Positions 52,070 through 59,978 of a DNA stretch of 64,000 nt are shown here, piece by piece (the first letter of the stretch is position 1; the number at the start of each line of letters is the position of its first letter). The notes beneath the pieces were generated by a model, which saw only the letters and a list, made by a program, of their open reading frames with translations, ran no database searches and had not been told where the DNA came from. The position numbers were made by a program, and so were the translations under genes. Origin of the DNA: Bin87 sp965220505 (GTDB taxonomy: Bacteria; Chloroflexota; Dehalococcoidia; Lucifugimonadales; UBA3495); NCBI GenBank assembly GCA_965220505.1, contig CBDCQE010000001.1:620001-684000 (forward strand), in the 5' to 3' direction.

Positions 52070-52930
52070 ATGCCTAGCGTTAGAGACATCCGCCGACGCA
52101 TTCGCAGCGTCGAGAACACCGGCAAGGTCACCAACGCGATGTCGCTCATCGCGGCGTCGAAAATGCGCCGGGCGCAGCTAGCCGTCACCGACGGCCGCCC
52201 GTACGCGGAGAAGATCCATGAGGTGATCGCTACGCTGGCAGCGCAACCAACTGACGACGACACGGTCCACCCGCTGCTGGAGACCCGCCCGGTCAACAAC
52301 GTGGGAATGGTGGTGATCACTCCCGACCGCGGACTGGCCGGGGGCATGCACGCCAACATCAACCGCCAGGTGGCCCGCTTCATCCTGGGTAGCGACGCGA
52401 CGGTCCGCAGTATTGTGGTCGGCCGCAAGGGCCGCGACTTCCTGGTGCGCTACACCGATACCGTCCAGGCAGTATTCACCGATCTGAGCGACCGCGTTGC
52501 CCTTGCTGATACCACCGCGATCTCCCGCCTGGTCATTGACGGGTACACTGACGGCGAGTTCGACGAGGTGCACCTAGCCTACATGCGCTTCGTGTCCACC
52601 GTTCAGCAGGAACCTGTGATAGAGCGGATACTGCCGGTGGAACCGGCGGCGCTGGAATCGGCCCAACGGGTGGGCTACATTTACGAACCTGATCCAGCGA
52701 CTGTGCTGAGCGCACTGCTTCCGCAGTTCGTTGAGATGCAGGTATACCACGCGATTCTGGAAAGCATCGCCAGCGAGCAGTCCGCCCGCATGGTAGCGAT
52801 GCGGAACGCCACCGACAATGCCAACCAACTGGCTTCCGACCTGACATTGGTTATGAACAAGCTGCGCCAGGACAGCATCACCAACGAGTTGCTGGACCTC
52901 GTGGGCGGCCAGGTCGCGCTGGAAGGATGA
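52070..52930 (+). CDS. atpG: ATP synthase subunit gamma
   Basis: This 286-residue protein is the rotating central shaft. The N-terminal helix has D-I-R-R-R-I-R-S-V-E-N-T-G-K-V-T-N-A-M near 5-23, and the C-terminal helix has M-R-N-A-T-D-N-A-N-Q-L near 245-255, both strongly conserved in gamma subunits; together they form the coiled coil inserted in the F1 head. The middle Rossmann-like part has I-T-P-D-R-G-L-A-G-G. The gene starts 49 bases after atpA. Length fits bacterial gamma. Confidence 0.95.
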   Translation: MPSVRDIRRRIRSVENTGKVTNAMSLIAASKMRRAQLAVTDGRPYAEKIHEVIATLAAQPTDDDTVHPLLETRPVNNVGMVVITPDRGLAGGMHANINRQVARFILGSDATVRSIVVGRKGRDFLVRYTDTVQAVFTDLSDRVALADTTAISRLVIDGYTDGEFDEVHLAYMRFVSTVQQEPVIERILPVEPAALESAQRVGYIYEPDPATVLSALLPQFVEMQVYHAILESIASEQSARMVAMRNATDNANQLASDLTLVMNKLRQDSITNELLDLVGGQVALEG

Positions 52931-53018
52931 TCCGCCGGGCCCACTTGCGGAGACCACGTTTCGGCGAGCCCGCGGATATCCGACCGTCTTCAGATAGCTC
53001 CTCCGGAGGATAGACAAG

Positions 53019-54413
53019 ATGCCCGGTAAAATTGCCCAAGTAATTGGTACGGTGGTGGACGTAGAATTTCCCGCCGATCAGCTCCCGAACCTGTTTGACG
53101 CTCTCGAGGTCGACAACTCGGGCGAGCGCCTGGTGCTGGAAGTTCAGCAGCATATCGGCAACCACTGGGCCCGCTGCCTGGCCCTTGGATCCACGGATGG
53201 ATTGGCCCGCGGCAGCGAAGTGACCGACACCGGGAACAAAGTTTCGGTCCCGGTGGGACCTGAAACCCTGGGGCGGCTCTTCGACGTGACCGGGACTCCC
53301 CTGGACAACCTGGGCGCAGTGGAAGCCGGTCAGTTCTGGCCCATCCACCGGGATCCTCCGGCTTTTGACGACCAGAACCCCACCGTCGAGATCCTTGAGA
53401 CGGGCATCAAAGTGTTCGATCTCATTACCCCCTTCCCCAAGGGCGGCAAGGTAGGAGCCTACGGCGGAGCCGGCGTGGGCAAAACCGTCATCATCCAGGA
53501 ACTCATCCGGAACATCGGCGCCGTTCATAGCGGCGTGTCCGTGTTCGCTGGGGTGGGCGAACGGTCTCGCGAAGGCAACGACCTCTGGCACGAGATGGAA
53601 GACTCCGGCGTGCTGGGCAGCACCGTGCTGGTGTTCGGGCAGATGAACGAGACTCCCGGCGTCCGCGCCCGCATCGGTCTCACCGGGCTGACCATGGCGG
53701 AGTACTTCCGGGAAGAGCAGAACCAGGACGTGCTGCTGTTCATCGACAACATATACCGTTACATCCTGGCCGGTATGGAAGTGTCCGCGCTGCTGGGCCG
53801 CATGCCTTCCGCGGTGGGTTATCAGCCCACGCTGAGCACGGAGATGGGTGCGCTCCAGGAGCGGATCACCTCCACCAAGAGCGGCAGCATCACCTCCTTC
53901 CAGGCCATCTACGTGCCGGCCGACGACTACACCGACCCCGGTATCGTGACCACTTTCGGACACCTGGACGCCGTTGTCTCGCTCGAGCGCGCGTTGGCAG
54001 CGCAGGCCCTGTATCCTGCCGTGGACCCGTTGGCATCCTTCGCTCGAATTCTCGAACCGCGAGTCGTCGGCGACGAGCACTATCGCGTAGCGCGCGGCGT
54101 GCAGCAAGTGCTGCAGCGGTACCGGGACTTGCAGGACATCATCGCCATCCTGGGCATTGAAGAGTTGTCCGATGATGACCGTCAGACGGTGTTCCGGGCC
54201 CGCAAGATCCAGCGGTTCCTGACTCAGCCCTTCTTCGTCGCCGAGGCCTTCACCAACCAGCCCGGCAAGTACGTTGCGCTCCGCGACACGGTGCGCGGGT
54301 TCGCCGAAATTCTCGACGGCCAGCACGACGATCTCCCTGAGCAGGCTTTCTACATGGTCGGCACCATCGAAGAGGCGGTTGAGAAGGCCGCTGAGATGCA
54401 GGCCACAGCCTGA
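53019..54413 (+). CDS. atpD: ATP synthase subunit beta
   Basis: This 464-residue protein carries the catalytic sites. The P-loop G-G-A-G-V-G-K-T lies at 149-156, and G-V-G-E-R-S-R-E-G-N-D-L with the catalytic Glu lies near 180-190. The stretch normally written I-F-R-F-x-Q-A-G-S-E-V-S-A-L-L-G-R here reads I-Y-R-Y-I-L-A-G-M-E-V-S-A-L-L-G-R, and the usual T-T-F-A-H-L-D-A-T is T-T-F-G-H-L-D-A-V, so it is more divergent than most beta subunits. All essential catalytic residues I can place are kept. GGAGGA precedes the ATG. Confidence 0.96.
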   Translation: MPGKIAQVIGTVVDVEFPADQLPNLFDALEVDNSGERLVLEVQQHIGNHWARCLALGSTDGLARGSEVTDTGNKVSVPVGPETLGRLFDVTGTPLDNLGAVEAGQFWPIHRDPPAFDDQNPTVEILETGIKVFDLITPFPKGGKVGAYGGAGVGKTVIIQELIRNIGAVHSGVSVFAGVGERSREGNDLWHEMEDSGVLGSTVLVFGQMNETPGVRARIGLTGLTMAEYFREEQNQDVLLFIDNIYRYILAGMEVSALLGRMPSAVGYQPTLSTEMGALQERITSTKSGSITSFQAIYVPADDYTDPGIVTTFGHLDAVVSLERALAAQALYPAVDPLASFARILEPRVVGDEHYRVARGVQQVLQRYRDLQDIIAILGIEELSDDDRQTVFRARKIQRFLTQPFFVAEAFTNQPGKYVALRDTVRGFAEILDGQHDDLPEQAFYMVGTIEEAVEKAAEMQATA

Positions 54414-54449
54414 TCTTCCCAGGCCACGGATTGACAGGAGCGCGCCCCG

Positions 54450-54890
54450 ATGCCGATGCAGTTGCAAATCATCACCGCTGAACGTGAGGTGTTTTCCGGC
54501 GAAGTGGACGCGCTGGTGGCGCCCGGCGTTGCCGGGCAGTTGGGGATCCTACCCAACCATGCGCCGTTGATGACCGTGCTGCAGCCAGGCGAGTTGCTCG
54601 TTCGCGCCGGGGGGGACGAGAGCTACCTGGCGCTCTCCGGCGGCTACCTGGAAGTGCTGGGCAATCTGGTCATTGTGCTAGCCGACGCCGCCGAAGACGT
54701 GGACGAAATCGACGAGGCGCGGGCCCAGGAAGCGTTGGCGCGAGCACAGGAACGCATTGCCAGTCGAGAATCTGACATCGAACTGGAGCAGGCGGTGGCT
54801 TCCCTCCGCCGAGCCCAGGTCCGCGTGACCGTCGCGCGCCGGCGGCGGTCCGCACCGCACCGCTCGCTGGCGCGGCAAGCCCCGCAGTAG
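54450..54890 (+). CDS. atpC: ATP synthase subunit epsilon
   Basis: This 146-residue protein controls F1 activity. The N-terminal beta sandwich (about 1-85) has V-A-P-G-V-A-G-Q-L-G-I-L-P-N-H-A-P-L near 31-48, the family signature, and the C-terminal helical hairpin (about 88-135) is Arg/Glu/Ala-rich. The stop lies two bases before the stop of rex on the other strand, leaving no room for a conventional terminator. Confidence 0.94.
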   Translation: MPMQLQIITAEREVFSGEVDALVAPGVAGQLGILPNHAPLMTVLQPGELLVRAGGDESYLALSGGYLEVLGNLVIVLADAAEDVDEIDEARAQEALARAQERIASRESDIELEQAVASLRRAQVRVTVARRRRSAPHRSLARQAPQ

Positions 54891-54892
54891 GG

Positions 54893-55597
54893 TCAGCCGC
54901 CTGGCGTCAACCCGTTGACGGAGGGACCGGCGTCGGTGAGGTAATAGGTCATCGACTGCAGGGCCAGGACCGGGTCGATGCTGCGCACCCGGATACCATC
55001 CGGCACCTGGGCATTGATGGGCGCGTAGTTGAGGATCGCCCGGACTCCGCATTCCACCAACTGGTCGATCACCGTTTGGGTATGGGCGCTGGGTACGGCC
55101 ACGATGGCGATGCTGATGTCCCGCTCGGCCACCGTTTCCGCCATTTCGCCCATGGGTTGCACCGACACGCCGCCCACTTGGCGCCCAACGTTGGCGAGGT
55201 TGTTATCGAATGCCGCCACCAGGTGGAACCCGTCAGGGTTGAAGCCGGGGTAGTTCAGGATGGCGTTTCCCAACCGTCCCACACCGACCACCGCTACGTT
55301 CCATTCCGAGTTCAGGCCGAGGATCTGCTTGAGTTCGCGCAAGAGGTCGCGCACCACATACCCTCGGCCCTGCTTGCCGAACCTGCCGAAGTAGGACAGG
55401 TCCTTCCGGATCTGGGCCGGCGTTACCTGCAGCTGTTCGCCCAACTGCTGTGAGTTGGTAACCGATTCGCCGCTTTCCAGGAGCTGCGATAGGATGCGGA
55501 CATACTGCGGCAACCTGGAAATGACCACCTCGGGAACTTCGCCGGGGGATGTGGCCGTCATGGGGCTGGTACCTGGTACGCTGGAACGTGATGTCAT
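54893..55597 (-). CDS. rex: Redox-sensing transcriptional repressor Rex
   Basis: This 234-residue protein binds DNA as a dimer and senses the NADH/NAD ratio. The N-terminal winged helix has I-S-R-L-P-Q-Y-V-R-I-L near 25 and L-Q-V-T-P-A-Q-I-R-K-D-L-S-Y-F-G-R-F-G-K-Q-G near 55-76. The NADH-binding domain has V-G-V-G-R-L-G-N-A near 96-104. The preceding 24 residues form a flexible tail, and ATG 55561 is another possible start. Rex usually represses respiratory and fermentative genes at low redox; here it converges with the ATP synthase operon. I saw no Rex-box match near atp. Confidence 0.95.
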   Translation of the reverse strand: MTSRSSVPGTSPMTATSPGEVPEVVISRLPQYVRILSQLLESGESVTNSQQLGEQLQVTPAQIRKDLSYFGRFGKQGRGYVVRDLLRELKQILGLNSEWNVAVVGVGRLGNAILNYPGFNPDGFHLVAAFDNNLANVGRQVGGVSVQPMGEMAETVAERDISIAIVAVPSAHTQTVIDQLVECGVRAILNYAPINAQVPDGIRVRSIDPVLALQSMTYYLTDAGPSVNGLTPGG

Positions 55598-55884
55598 GCG
55601 CTCGTATGATGACCCTGGTTGAATGCGTCAAGTATCCTGATCAAAGTTACGTATGGTGGAAGCGATCCATAATAGTACCTATGCCAATCGGCATCCGGTC
55701 ATAATCTATCCCGACGCCTATCCATCGTCAATACCGGCACTAATAGCCGAATGTGATTATCGAGCGCCGGCGAGTATCAGGACCGGCCCCAGCGCTCCCC
55801 GATGCGGACCCGGGCTACCCTTCGCCCGACAAGTTAAACTCGGTAGGCCCTTCCGCGGTCCGTAAATTGCCTGAAAACAACCTC
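55598..55884. other. Divergent intergenic region between rex and the YlxP-like gene
   Basis: These 287 bases are richer in A and T than the surroundings, especially 55620-55760, and must hold the rex and YlxP-like promoters. I see no convincing Rex operator (TTGTGA...TCACAA), no tRNA and no credible extra gene. Confidence 0.4.
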
Positions 55885-56184
55885 ATGCACGTAGCAATAG
55901 CGCACATCAATCTCCGCGTGCCCGAGAGTCGCAGCCTCAAGACCCGGAGACAGACTGCCCGCAGTCTGACCCAGCGAATACGCGGACGGTTCAACGTTTC
56001 GGTCGCCCAGGATGCCGGAGCCGATGGCAACGCGTGGCAGAGCGTAACCCTTGCCGTGTCGTGCGTCGGCGTCAGCGCGGACCGCACCAGGTCGCTGATC
56101 GACGACGTGGTGGACTTCGTGATTGAGACCCGCCCCGACCTCGAAGTGCTCGATTACACGGTCGAGGTGATGGGCGGGTTTTAG
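55885..56184 (+). CDS. DUF503/YlxP-like protein
   Basis: This 99-residue protein matches DUF503 (YlxP), small cytoplasmic proteins often found near ribosome-maturation genes. It has V-A-I-A-H-I-N-L-R-V-P-E-S-R-S-L-K-T-R-R near the start, then R-F-N-V-S-V-A-Q and a C-terminal V-L-D-Y-T-V-E-V. The start at ATG 55885 gives the usual family length, although the preceding bases show no clear ribosome binding site. A longer frame upstream has no family features. The role is unknown. Confidence 0.82.
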   Translation: MHVAIAHINLRVPESRSLKTRRQTARSLTQRIRGRFNVSVAQDAGADGNAWQSVTLAVSCVGVSADRTRSLIDDVVDFVIETRPDLEVLDYTVEVMGGF

Positions 56185-56196
56185 GGACAAAAATGA

Positions 56197-56228
56197 CCCG
56201 GGTTTTCACATTCGCACGAAAACCCGGG
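56197..56228. terminator. Terminator between YlxP-like and SelW-like genes
   Basis: CCCGGGTTTTC and GAAAACCCGGG form an 11-bp stem with a 10-base loop between two converging genes. On the minus strand the stem is followed by ATTTTTG, making it a good terminator for the SelW-like gene. Confidence 0.8.
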
Positions 56229-56247
56229 CGTCTGCTGGAGAACCGGC

Positions 56248-56517
56248 TTAGATTCGGTCGTTAATGGCGGCCATCAGGTCCTGGAGGTCCGGGAATAGAT
56301 GGGCGTCGGGCGTGTGCTTGTGCTCGCCCACCAACTCGCCATCGATCAGGATGTCGAACTTGCCGTGGTCGCCGGGGGTCAACTTGAATGTCGAAATGTT
56401 GTCACCGGTGCGGGTCAAAGCTTCGCTGGCCATCCAGGCCGCGCGTCCGGCGTGCCCTCAATCCCAGCAATAAATGATCTCAACTTCCATCCGCTTGACG
56501 TCGGGCCTCTGTGCCAT
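56248..56517 (-). CDS. SelW/Rdx-family selenoprotein (CxxU motif)
   Basis: The 89-residue product begins M-A-Q-R-P-D-V-K-R-M, then V-E-I-I-Y-C-W-D-[UGA]-G-H-A-G-R-A-A-W-M-A. In the SelW/SelT/SelH family the N-terminal strand is followed by C-x-x-C or C-x-x-U; here Cys17 is followed by UGA at codon 20 (56460-56458), the exact selenocysteine position. The rest matches the family: L-T-P-G-D-H-G-K-F-D-I-L-I-D-G-E and L-F-P-D-L-Q-D-L. The ATG at 56517 has GGAGGG at the right distance, so translation starts before the UGA. A SECIS-like hairpin follows. The family has a thioredoxin-like fold and is linked to cellular redox; the partner is unknown. A simple calling procedure would start wrongly at 56433. 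Confidence 0.92.
56424..56443 (-). promoter_or_regulatory. Candidate bacterial SECIS hairpin of the SelW-like gene
   Basis: On the coding strand, CGC-GGCC pairs with GGCC-a-GCG (seven pairs with one bulged A) around the loop UGGAU, which has G at its second position. The loop begins 21 bases after the UGA. Stem, loop and spacing all agree with the bacterial SECIS pattern as I recall it. Confidence 0.75.
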
Positions 56518-56616
56518 GGTTTCCCTCCAATTAGCGTTCCGGGTGCGCTCCTGGAGGCGGATGATAGGGCATTCCTGCGGGCTACGCAATGTCGCGCCCG
56601 CTGGCAGCGGGGTTCG

Positions 56617-57417
56617 TCAATTCCGGCCCGTGACGGCAGGGTTGGCGTCGTTCAGGACCACCTGGTCCAGCCAAGTGCAGAGGCCTGCCCAAAACTCGGT
56701 GTAATCGCCGATGTTCATGTGGCCGGCCGTATCGACCGTGACCAACCGCTTGGGCTCGCGCGCGGCATCGTATAGCTTGCGTCCCTGTGACAGCGGGACC
56801 AGTTCGTCGTCAACACCGTGCAGTATCAGCAGCGGACAGTCGATGCGGTCAACCAGAGCCGCCGAGTTGTAGCGATTGCCGACCAAACGCCCGGACCAGG
56901 TCAGGGTGGGATAGAACAACTTGCCCATGTCGCGCAGCGAGGCGAACGGAGCAACCAGCGCCATCGCCCGCGGCGACCAGGACTCGGCCGCCAGCCTTAT
57001 GGACACGGCCGCGCCCATGGAGATTCCCATGAACAGGGTGTGCGCTCGGTCGGCGCCGTACCCCTGTTGCAGGTGAGCCAATGCCGCTCTCGCGTCGGCG
57101 GCGGTGTTGCGTACCGTCGCCTTGCCCCGGCTATTGCCGAACCCGCCGTAATCGAATCCGAAGATGTTCGCGCCGGTGTGCTTCCTGACCGCTGCGAACT
57201 CGCCGACGCGAAGGCTCAGGTTGCCGCCCGCGCCCCCAAACCACATCCAGGTCAGATCAGGCCTGCGGTCCCCGGGGACATACCAACACTGCAACGTGTG
57301 GCCGCGTTCCGACTCGCACCAGGTTTCTTCGAACTCCATGCCGAGGTCGGTCGGGACGGCATCGCATACGGGTTGGGGCTGGAAGAGCAACCGGCGTTCC
57401 AGTATTTCCATGAACAT
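56617..57417 (-). CDS. Alpha/beta-hydrolase (BEM46/YfhR-like)
   Basis: This 266-residue protein has the alpha/beta-hydrolase fold: an oxyanion strand with W-F-G-G-A-G-G-N near 60, the nucleophile elbow M-G-I-S-M-G near 149-154 with catalytic Ser, L-I-L-H-G-V-D-D-E-L-V-P near 208-219 with the catalytic Asp, and T-A-G-H-M-N near 240 with the catalytic His. It closely follows the arrangement of the BEM46/YfhR group, which has membrane-linked homologues, but this copy shows no signal or membrane helix. The substrate is unknown. The gene is 99 bases downstream of the SelW-like gene on the same strand. Confidence 0.88.
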   Translation of the reverse strand: MFMEILERRLLFQPQPVCDAVPTDLGMEFEETWCESERGHTLQCWYVPGDRRPDLTWMWFGGAGGNLSLRVGEFAAVRKHTGANIFGFDYGGFGNSRGKATVRNTAADARAALAHLQQGYGADRAHTLFMGISMGAAVSIRLAAESWSPRAMALVAPFASLRDMGKLFYPTLTWSGRLVGNRYNSAALVDRIDCPLLILHGVDDELVPLSQGRKLYDAAREPKRLVTVDTAGHMNIGDYTEFWAGLCTWLDQVVLNDANPAVTGRN

Positions 57418-57588
57418 GGTTCAACATCCCCGTGAACGAGAGATATGAACTGACACGATGCCGCGAGTGTGGCGGCCACGGTCCGCCGGGTCCCATCCCT
57501 CAATACGATCCACCGGACGATAACGGACTTTGTCGCTGGGGAAGCGACCCGGCCGGATTTGGACTGCTTGATAGTCTCCGCGGCGCGT

Positions 57589-59646
57589 CTAATCGTCGGC
57601 CAGGCTGTCGGCGAGGATTTCCAGCACGTCGCGGGCGTCTTTGCTGTCGGAGTGTCCCTTGGACTGAATACCCTCGGTCATCATCTGGAGACAGAACGGG
57701 CACGAGACGCCAACCGTGTCGGCCTGGGTTTCAAGGAAGTGGTCGGTTCGCGCGTGGTTGATACGCTCCCCCTGGCTCTCCTCAATCCACATGTGCCCGC
57801 CGCCGGCGCCGCAGCAGAACCCGCGCTCGCGACATCGGGGCTCCATCTCCACCAGCTTCAGGCCGGGAATGGCCCTGGCCACGTTGCGCGGCTCGTCGTA
57901 AACGCCGTTGTGGCGGCCCAGGTAACAGGAATCGTGGTAGGCCACCGACACGTCCATCATCTTCACGGGCTTGATCCTGCCGTCGCGGATCAGGGTGTCC
58001 ACGAACTGGCTGTAATGCAGCACCTCGTACTCGCCGCCGAACTGCGGGTATTCGTTCTTCATGGTGTTGAAGCAGTGCGGGCAGATGGTGACGACGGTTT
58101 TGACGTTGTAGCCGTTCAAGACCTCGACGTTCTGCTGAGCCAGGATCTGGAACAGGTACTCGTTGCCCATGCGCCGGGCCGGGTCACCGGTGCAACTCTC
58201 CTCGTCGCCGAGGATGGCGAAGTCGACCCCGGCTGATTTCAATACCTTGGCCATCGAACGCGCGACACCCTGGCTGCGCTGTTCCAGGGCGCCGGTGCAG
58301 CCCACCCAGAACAGAACCTCGGCATCGGGCTTTTCCGCCATGGTCGGGACGTCCAACCCTTCCGCCCAATCGGTGCGGGCGAAGGTGGTGCCTCGCCACG
58401 GGTGCCCGCGCTGCTCCATGCTCAGCAGGGCGTTCATGCCGGTCTCGGGGATCCGGGATTCCTCCAGCACCAGGCTGCGACGCAGGTCGATGATCGTGGG
58501 CACGTGCTCGACGACCACCGGGCATTCCTCCATGCAGGCACCACAGGATACGCAATCCCATATCGCCTGTTCCGGAATTGCGCCGTCGATAAGCGGCACG
58601 GGCTCAATATGCTCGGCATCACGCGCGCCCTGGTGCCCGATGGCGATCATGTGCTCCTTGAGGTTCTCGACGATGTGCATCGGAGAGAGAACCTTGCCCG
58701 TGGTGTGCGCCGGGCAGGCGTCGGTGCACCGGCCGCACACGGCGCAGGCGTAACCGTCCAGCAACTCCTTCCAGGTGAAGTCCTGCACCCGGGACGCTCC
58801 GAACCGCTCCACGTTTTCCAGGTCCATGGTCGCCAGCGTTCCGCGCGGTTCGAGGTTGCGGAAGAAGGCGTTCAGCGGTGCGGCCACCATGTGGATGTGC
58901 TTGGAAAATGGGATGTACAACCCGAACCCGAGCACTATCAACAGGTGTACCCACCAGAAGATCGCTTGCAAAACCCCGGCCGTCGCCTGGGGCATGCCCA
59001 TGCCACTGAGCCAGTTGCCGATGGCCCCGCCGATGAAGACGCCGGCCTCGGGGCCCGCTCCCCCGGCAGCCACGTAAAATGAATGGACTAGCAGCGTGGC
59101 GATCATCAACCCTGCGGTCAGTCCAACAATGATCACGGACTCGCCCTTGCGGGTCAGGTCGAAACTCAGACGGTGTGGCTGCGCGATCCACCGTCGGAAC
59201 AGCGCCCAGATGAGCGCCAACAGGATGACCGCGGCGAATATGTCGAGGTAGATGCTGTAGACCAGGACGCCGGTTTTGGACAGGATGGTCTCGCCCAGCG
59301 GGTGCCAGATGGATCCGCCGAATATGAAGATCAGGTAGGACAGGCTGAACGAGAGGAAGCCCCAAAAGATGGCCGCGTGTCCCAATCCGGCCAGGTCGAT
59401 GCTGCGCGAACGCGGATCCAAACGGCCGACCCGCTGGAGGACCTTGCGCTGCCCCAACACGATGCCCGCAGCTCCAACCAGCCTGGTCATCGGCCGGTCG
59501 AACCTGGCTACGGGCATTCCCTGCAGCACCAGCCGAAACACGCGGTGATAAACGACGTAGTTGGCCACGCCAAAGGTCAACAGCGTGAGCACATAAACGC
59601 CGACCCAAACGGGAATGACGCCAAACAGGGAATCGGGGGGAACCAT
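57589..59646 (-). CDS. Membrane-bound HdrD/CCG-domain Fe-S oxidoreductase
   Basis: This 685-residue protein joins three parts. Residues 1-260 have about six membrane helices, as in the heme b gamma subunit of nitrate reductase or HdrE. Residues 295-400 hold two 4Fe-4S motifs, C-A-V-C-G-R-C-T-D-A-C-P and C-V-S-C-G-A-C-M-E-E-C-P. The C-terminal part has two cysteine-rich CCG-type domains, with C-T-G near 475, C-P-H-C-F-N near 545, H-D-S-C-Y-L-G-R near 600 and C-C-G-A-G-G-G near 635. It resembles HdrDE-like and GlcF-like enzymes that pass electrons between a quinone pool and a dithiol or flavoprotein. It is encoded alone, with a divergent upstream region. The electron partner is unknown. Confidence 0.88.
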   Translation of the reverse strand: MVPPDSLFGVIPVWVGVYVLTLLTFGVANYVVYHRVFRLVLQGMPVARFDRPMTRLVGAAGIVLGQRKVLQRVGRLDPRSRSIDLAGLGHAAIFWGFLSFSLSYLIFIFGGSIWHPLGETILSKTGVLVYSIYLDIFAAVILLALIWALFRRWIAQPHRLSFDLTRKGESVIIVGLTAGLMIATLLVHSFYVAAGGAGPEAGVFIGGAIGNWLSGMGMPQATAGVLQAIFWWVHLLIVLGFGLYIPFSKHIHMVAAPLNAFFRNLEPRGTLATMDLENVERFGASRVQDFTWKELLDGYACAVCGRCTDACPAHTTGKVLSPMHIVENLKEHMIAIGHQGARDAEHIEPVPLIDGAIPEQAIWDCVSCGACMEECPVVVEHVPTIIDLRRSLVLEESRIPETGMNALLSMEQRGHPWRGTTFARTDWAEGLDVPTMAEKPDAEVLFWVGCTGALEQRSQGVARSMAKVLKSAGVDFAILGDEESCTGDPARRMGNEYLFQILAQQNVEVLNGYNVKTVVTICPHCFNTMKNEYPQFGGEYEVLHYSQFVDTLIRDGRIKPVKMMDVSVAYHDSCYLGRHNGVYDEPRNVARAIPGLKLVEMEPRCRERGFCCGAGGGHMWIEESQGERINHARTDHFLETQADTVGVSCPFCLQMMTEGIQSKGHSDSKDARDVLEILADSLADD

Positions 59647-59737
59647 GCTCGTTATGTCCTGGAGCGTTGCGCGCCGGGCTGCAACGCCCTAGCCTAAAAA
59701 TCGGCGGCTAGTTTATCACACGGTGGGTGCCACCTTG

Positions 59738-59751
59738 TCTGGCCGGCCAGA
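59738..59751. promoter_or_regulatory. 14-bp perfect palindrome, possible operator
   Basis: TCTGGCCGGCCAGA is a perfect 14-bp palindrome about 90 bases upstream of the Fe-S oxidoreductase start. Its symmetry suits a dimeric regulator. No known operator is matched. Confidence 0.4.
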
Positions 59752-59893
59752 AATGACGATGGGACGGTTGGGTGTGGATCGAGAAGGCGTTTCAACGCGG
59801 TGTCAGGGGAATTTTGCAGTACCGATTGTCACCTTCGAGAGTTGACTCTCGGCAAGGGCGATGGTCGCCGTGTCGGATTACGGAAATCGGCGT

Positions 59894-59899
59894 TATAAT
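59894..59899 (+). promoter_or_regulatory. Consensus -10 element upstream of the HNH gene
   Basis: An exact TATAAT lies 80 bases before the chosen HNH start. At the 17-base position the -35 is TGTCGG, which is weak, so an activator or extended contacts may be needed. Confidence 0.5.
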
Positions 59900-59978
59900 A
59901 GGTACAGCGTTATCAACCACGAATTATCGTTTCGGCACGACGCGGCAGCGAATACGCTACCTGCATTGGGGTTGGCAG

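Larger units (their letters stand above)
59647..59978. other. Divergent intergenic region, 332 bases
   Basis: This stretch separates the Fe-S oxidoreductase gene (minus) from the HNH gene (plus). It holds a GGTGG/CCACC inverted repeat at 59722-59734, the palindrome at 59738-59751 and a consensus -10 element at 59894. I see no further gene or RNA. Confidence 0.5.

Noticed and set aside
52878..54467. A 529-codon open frame opposite atpD
   Set aside because: It is opposite the conserved beta subunit gene; the reverse complement is free of stops because of high GC.
55598..55884. Rex operator
   Set aside because: No near match to TTGTGA with its inverted half was found in the rex upstream region or before the atp promoter.
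56248..56433. A 61-residue gene starting at ATG 56433
   Set aside because: It lacks a ribosome binding site and the redox-motif strand of the SelW fold, which lie just upstream in frame before the UGA.
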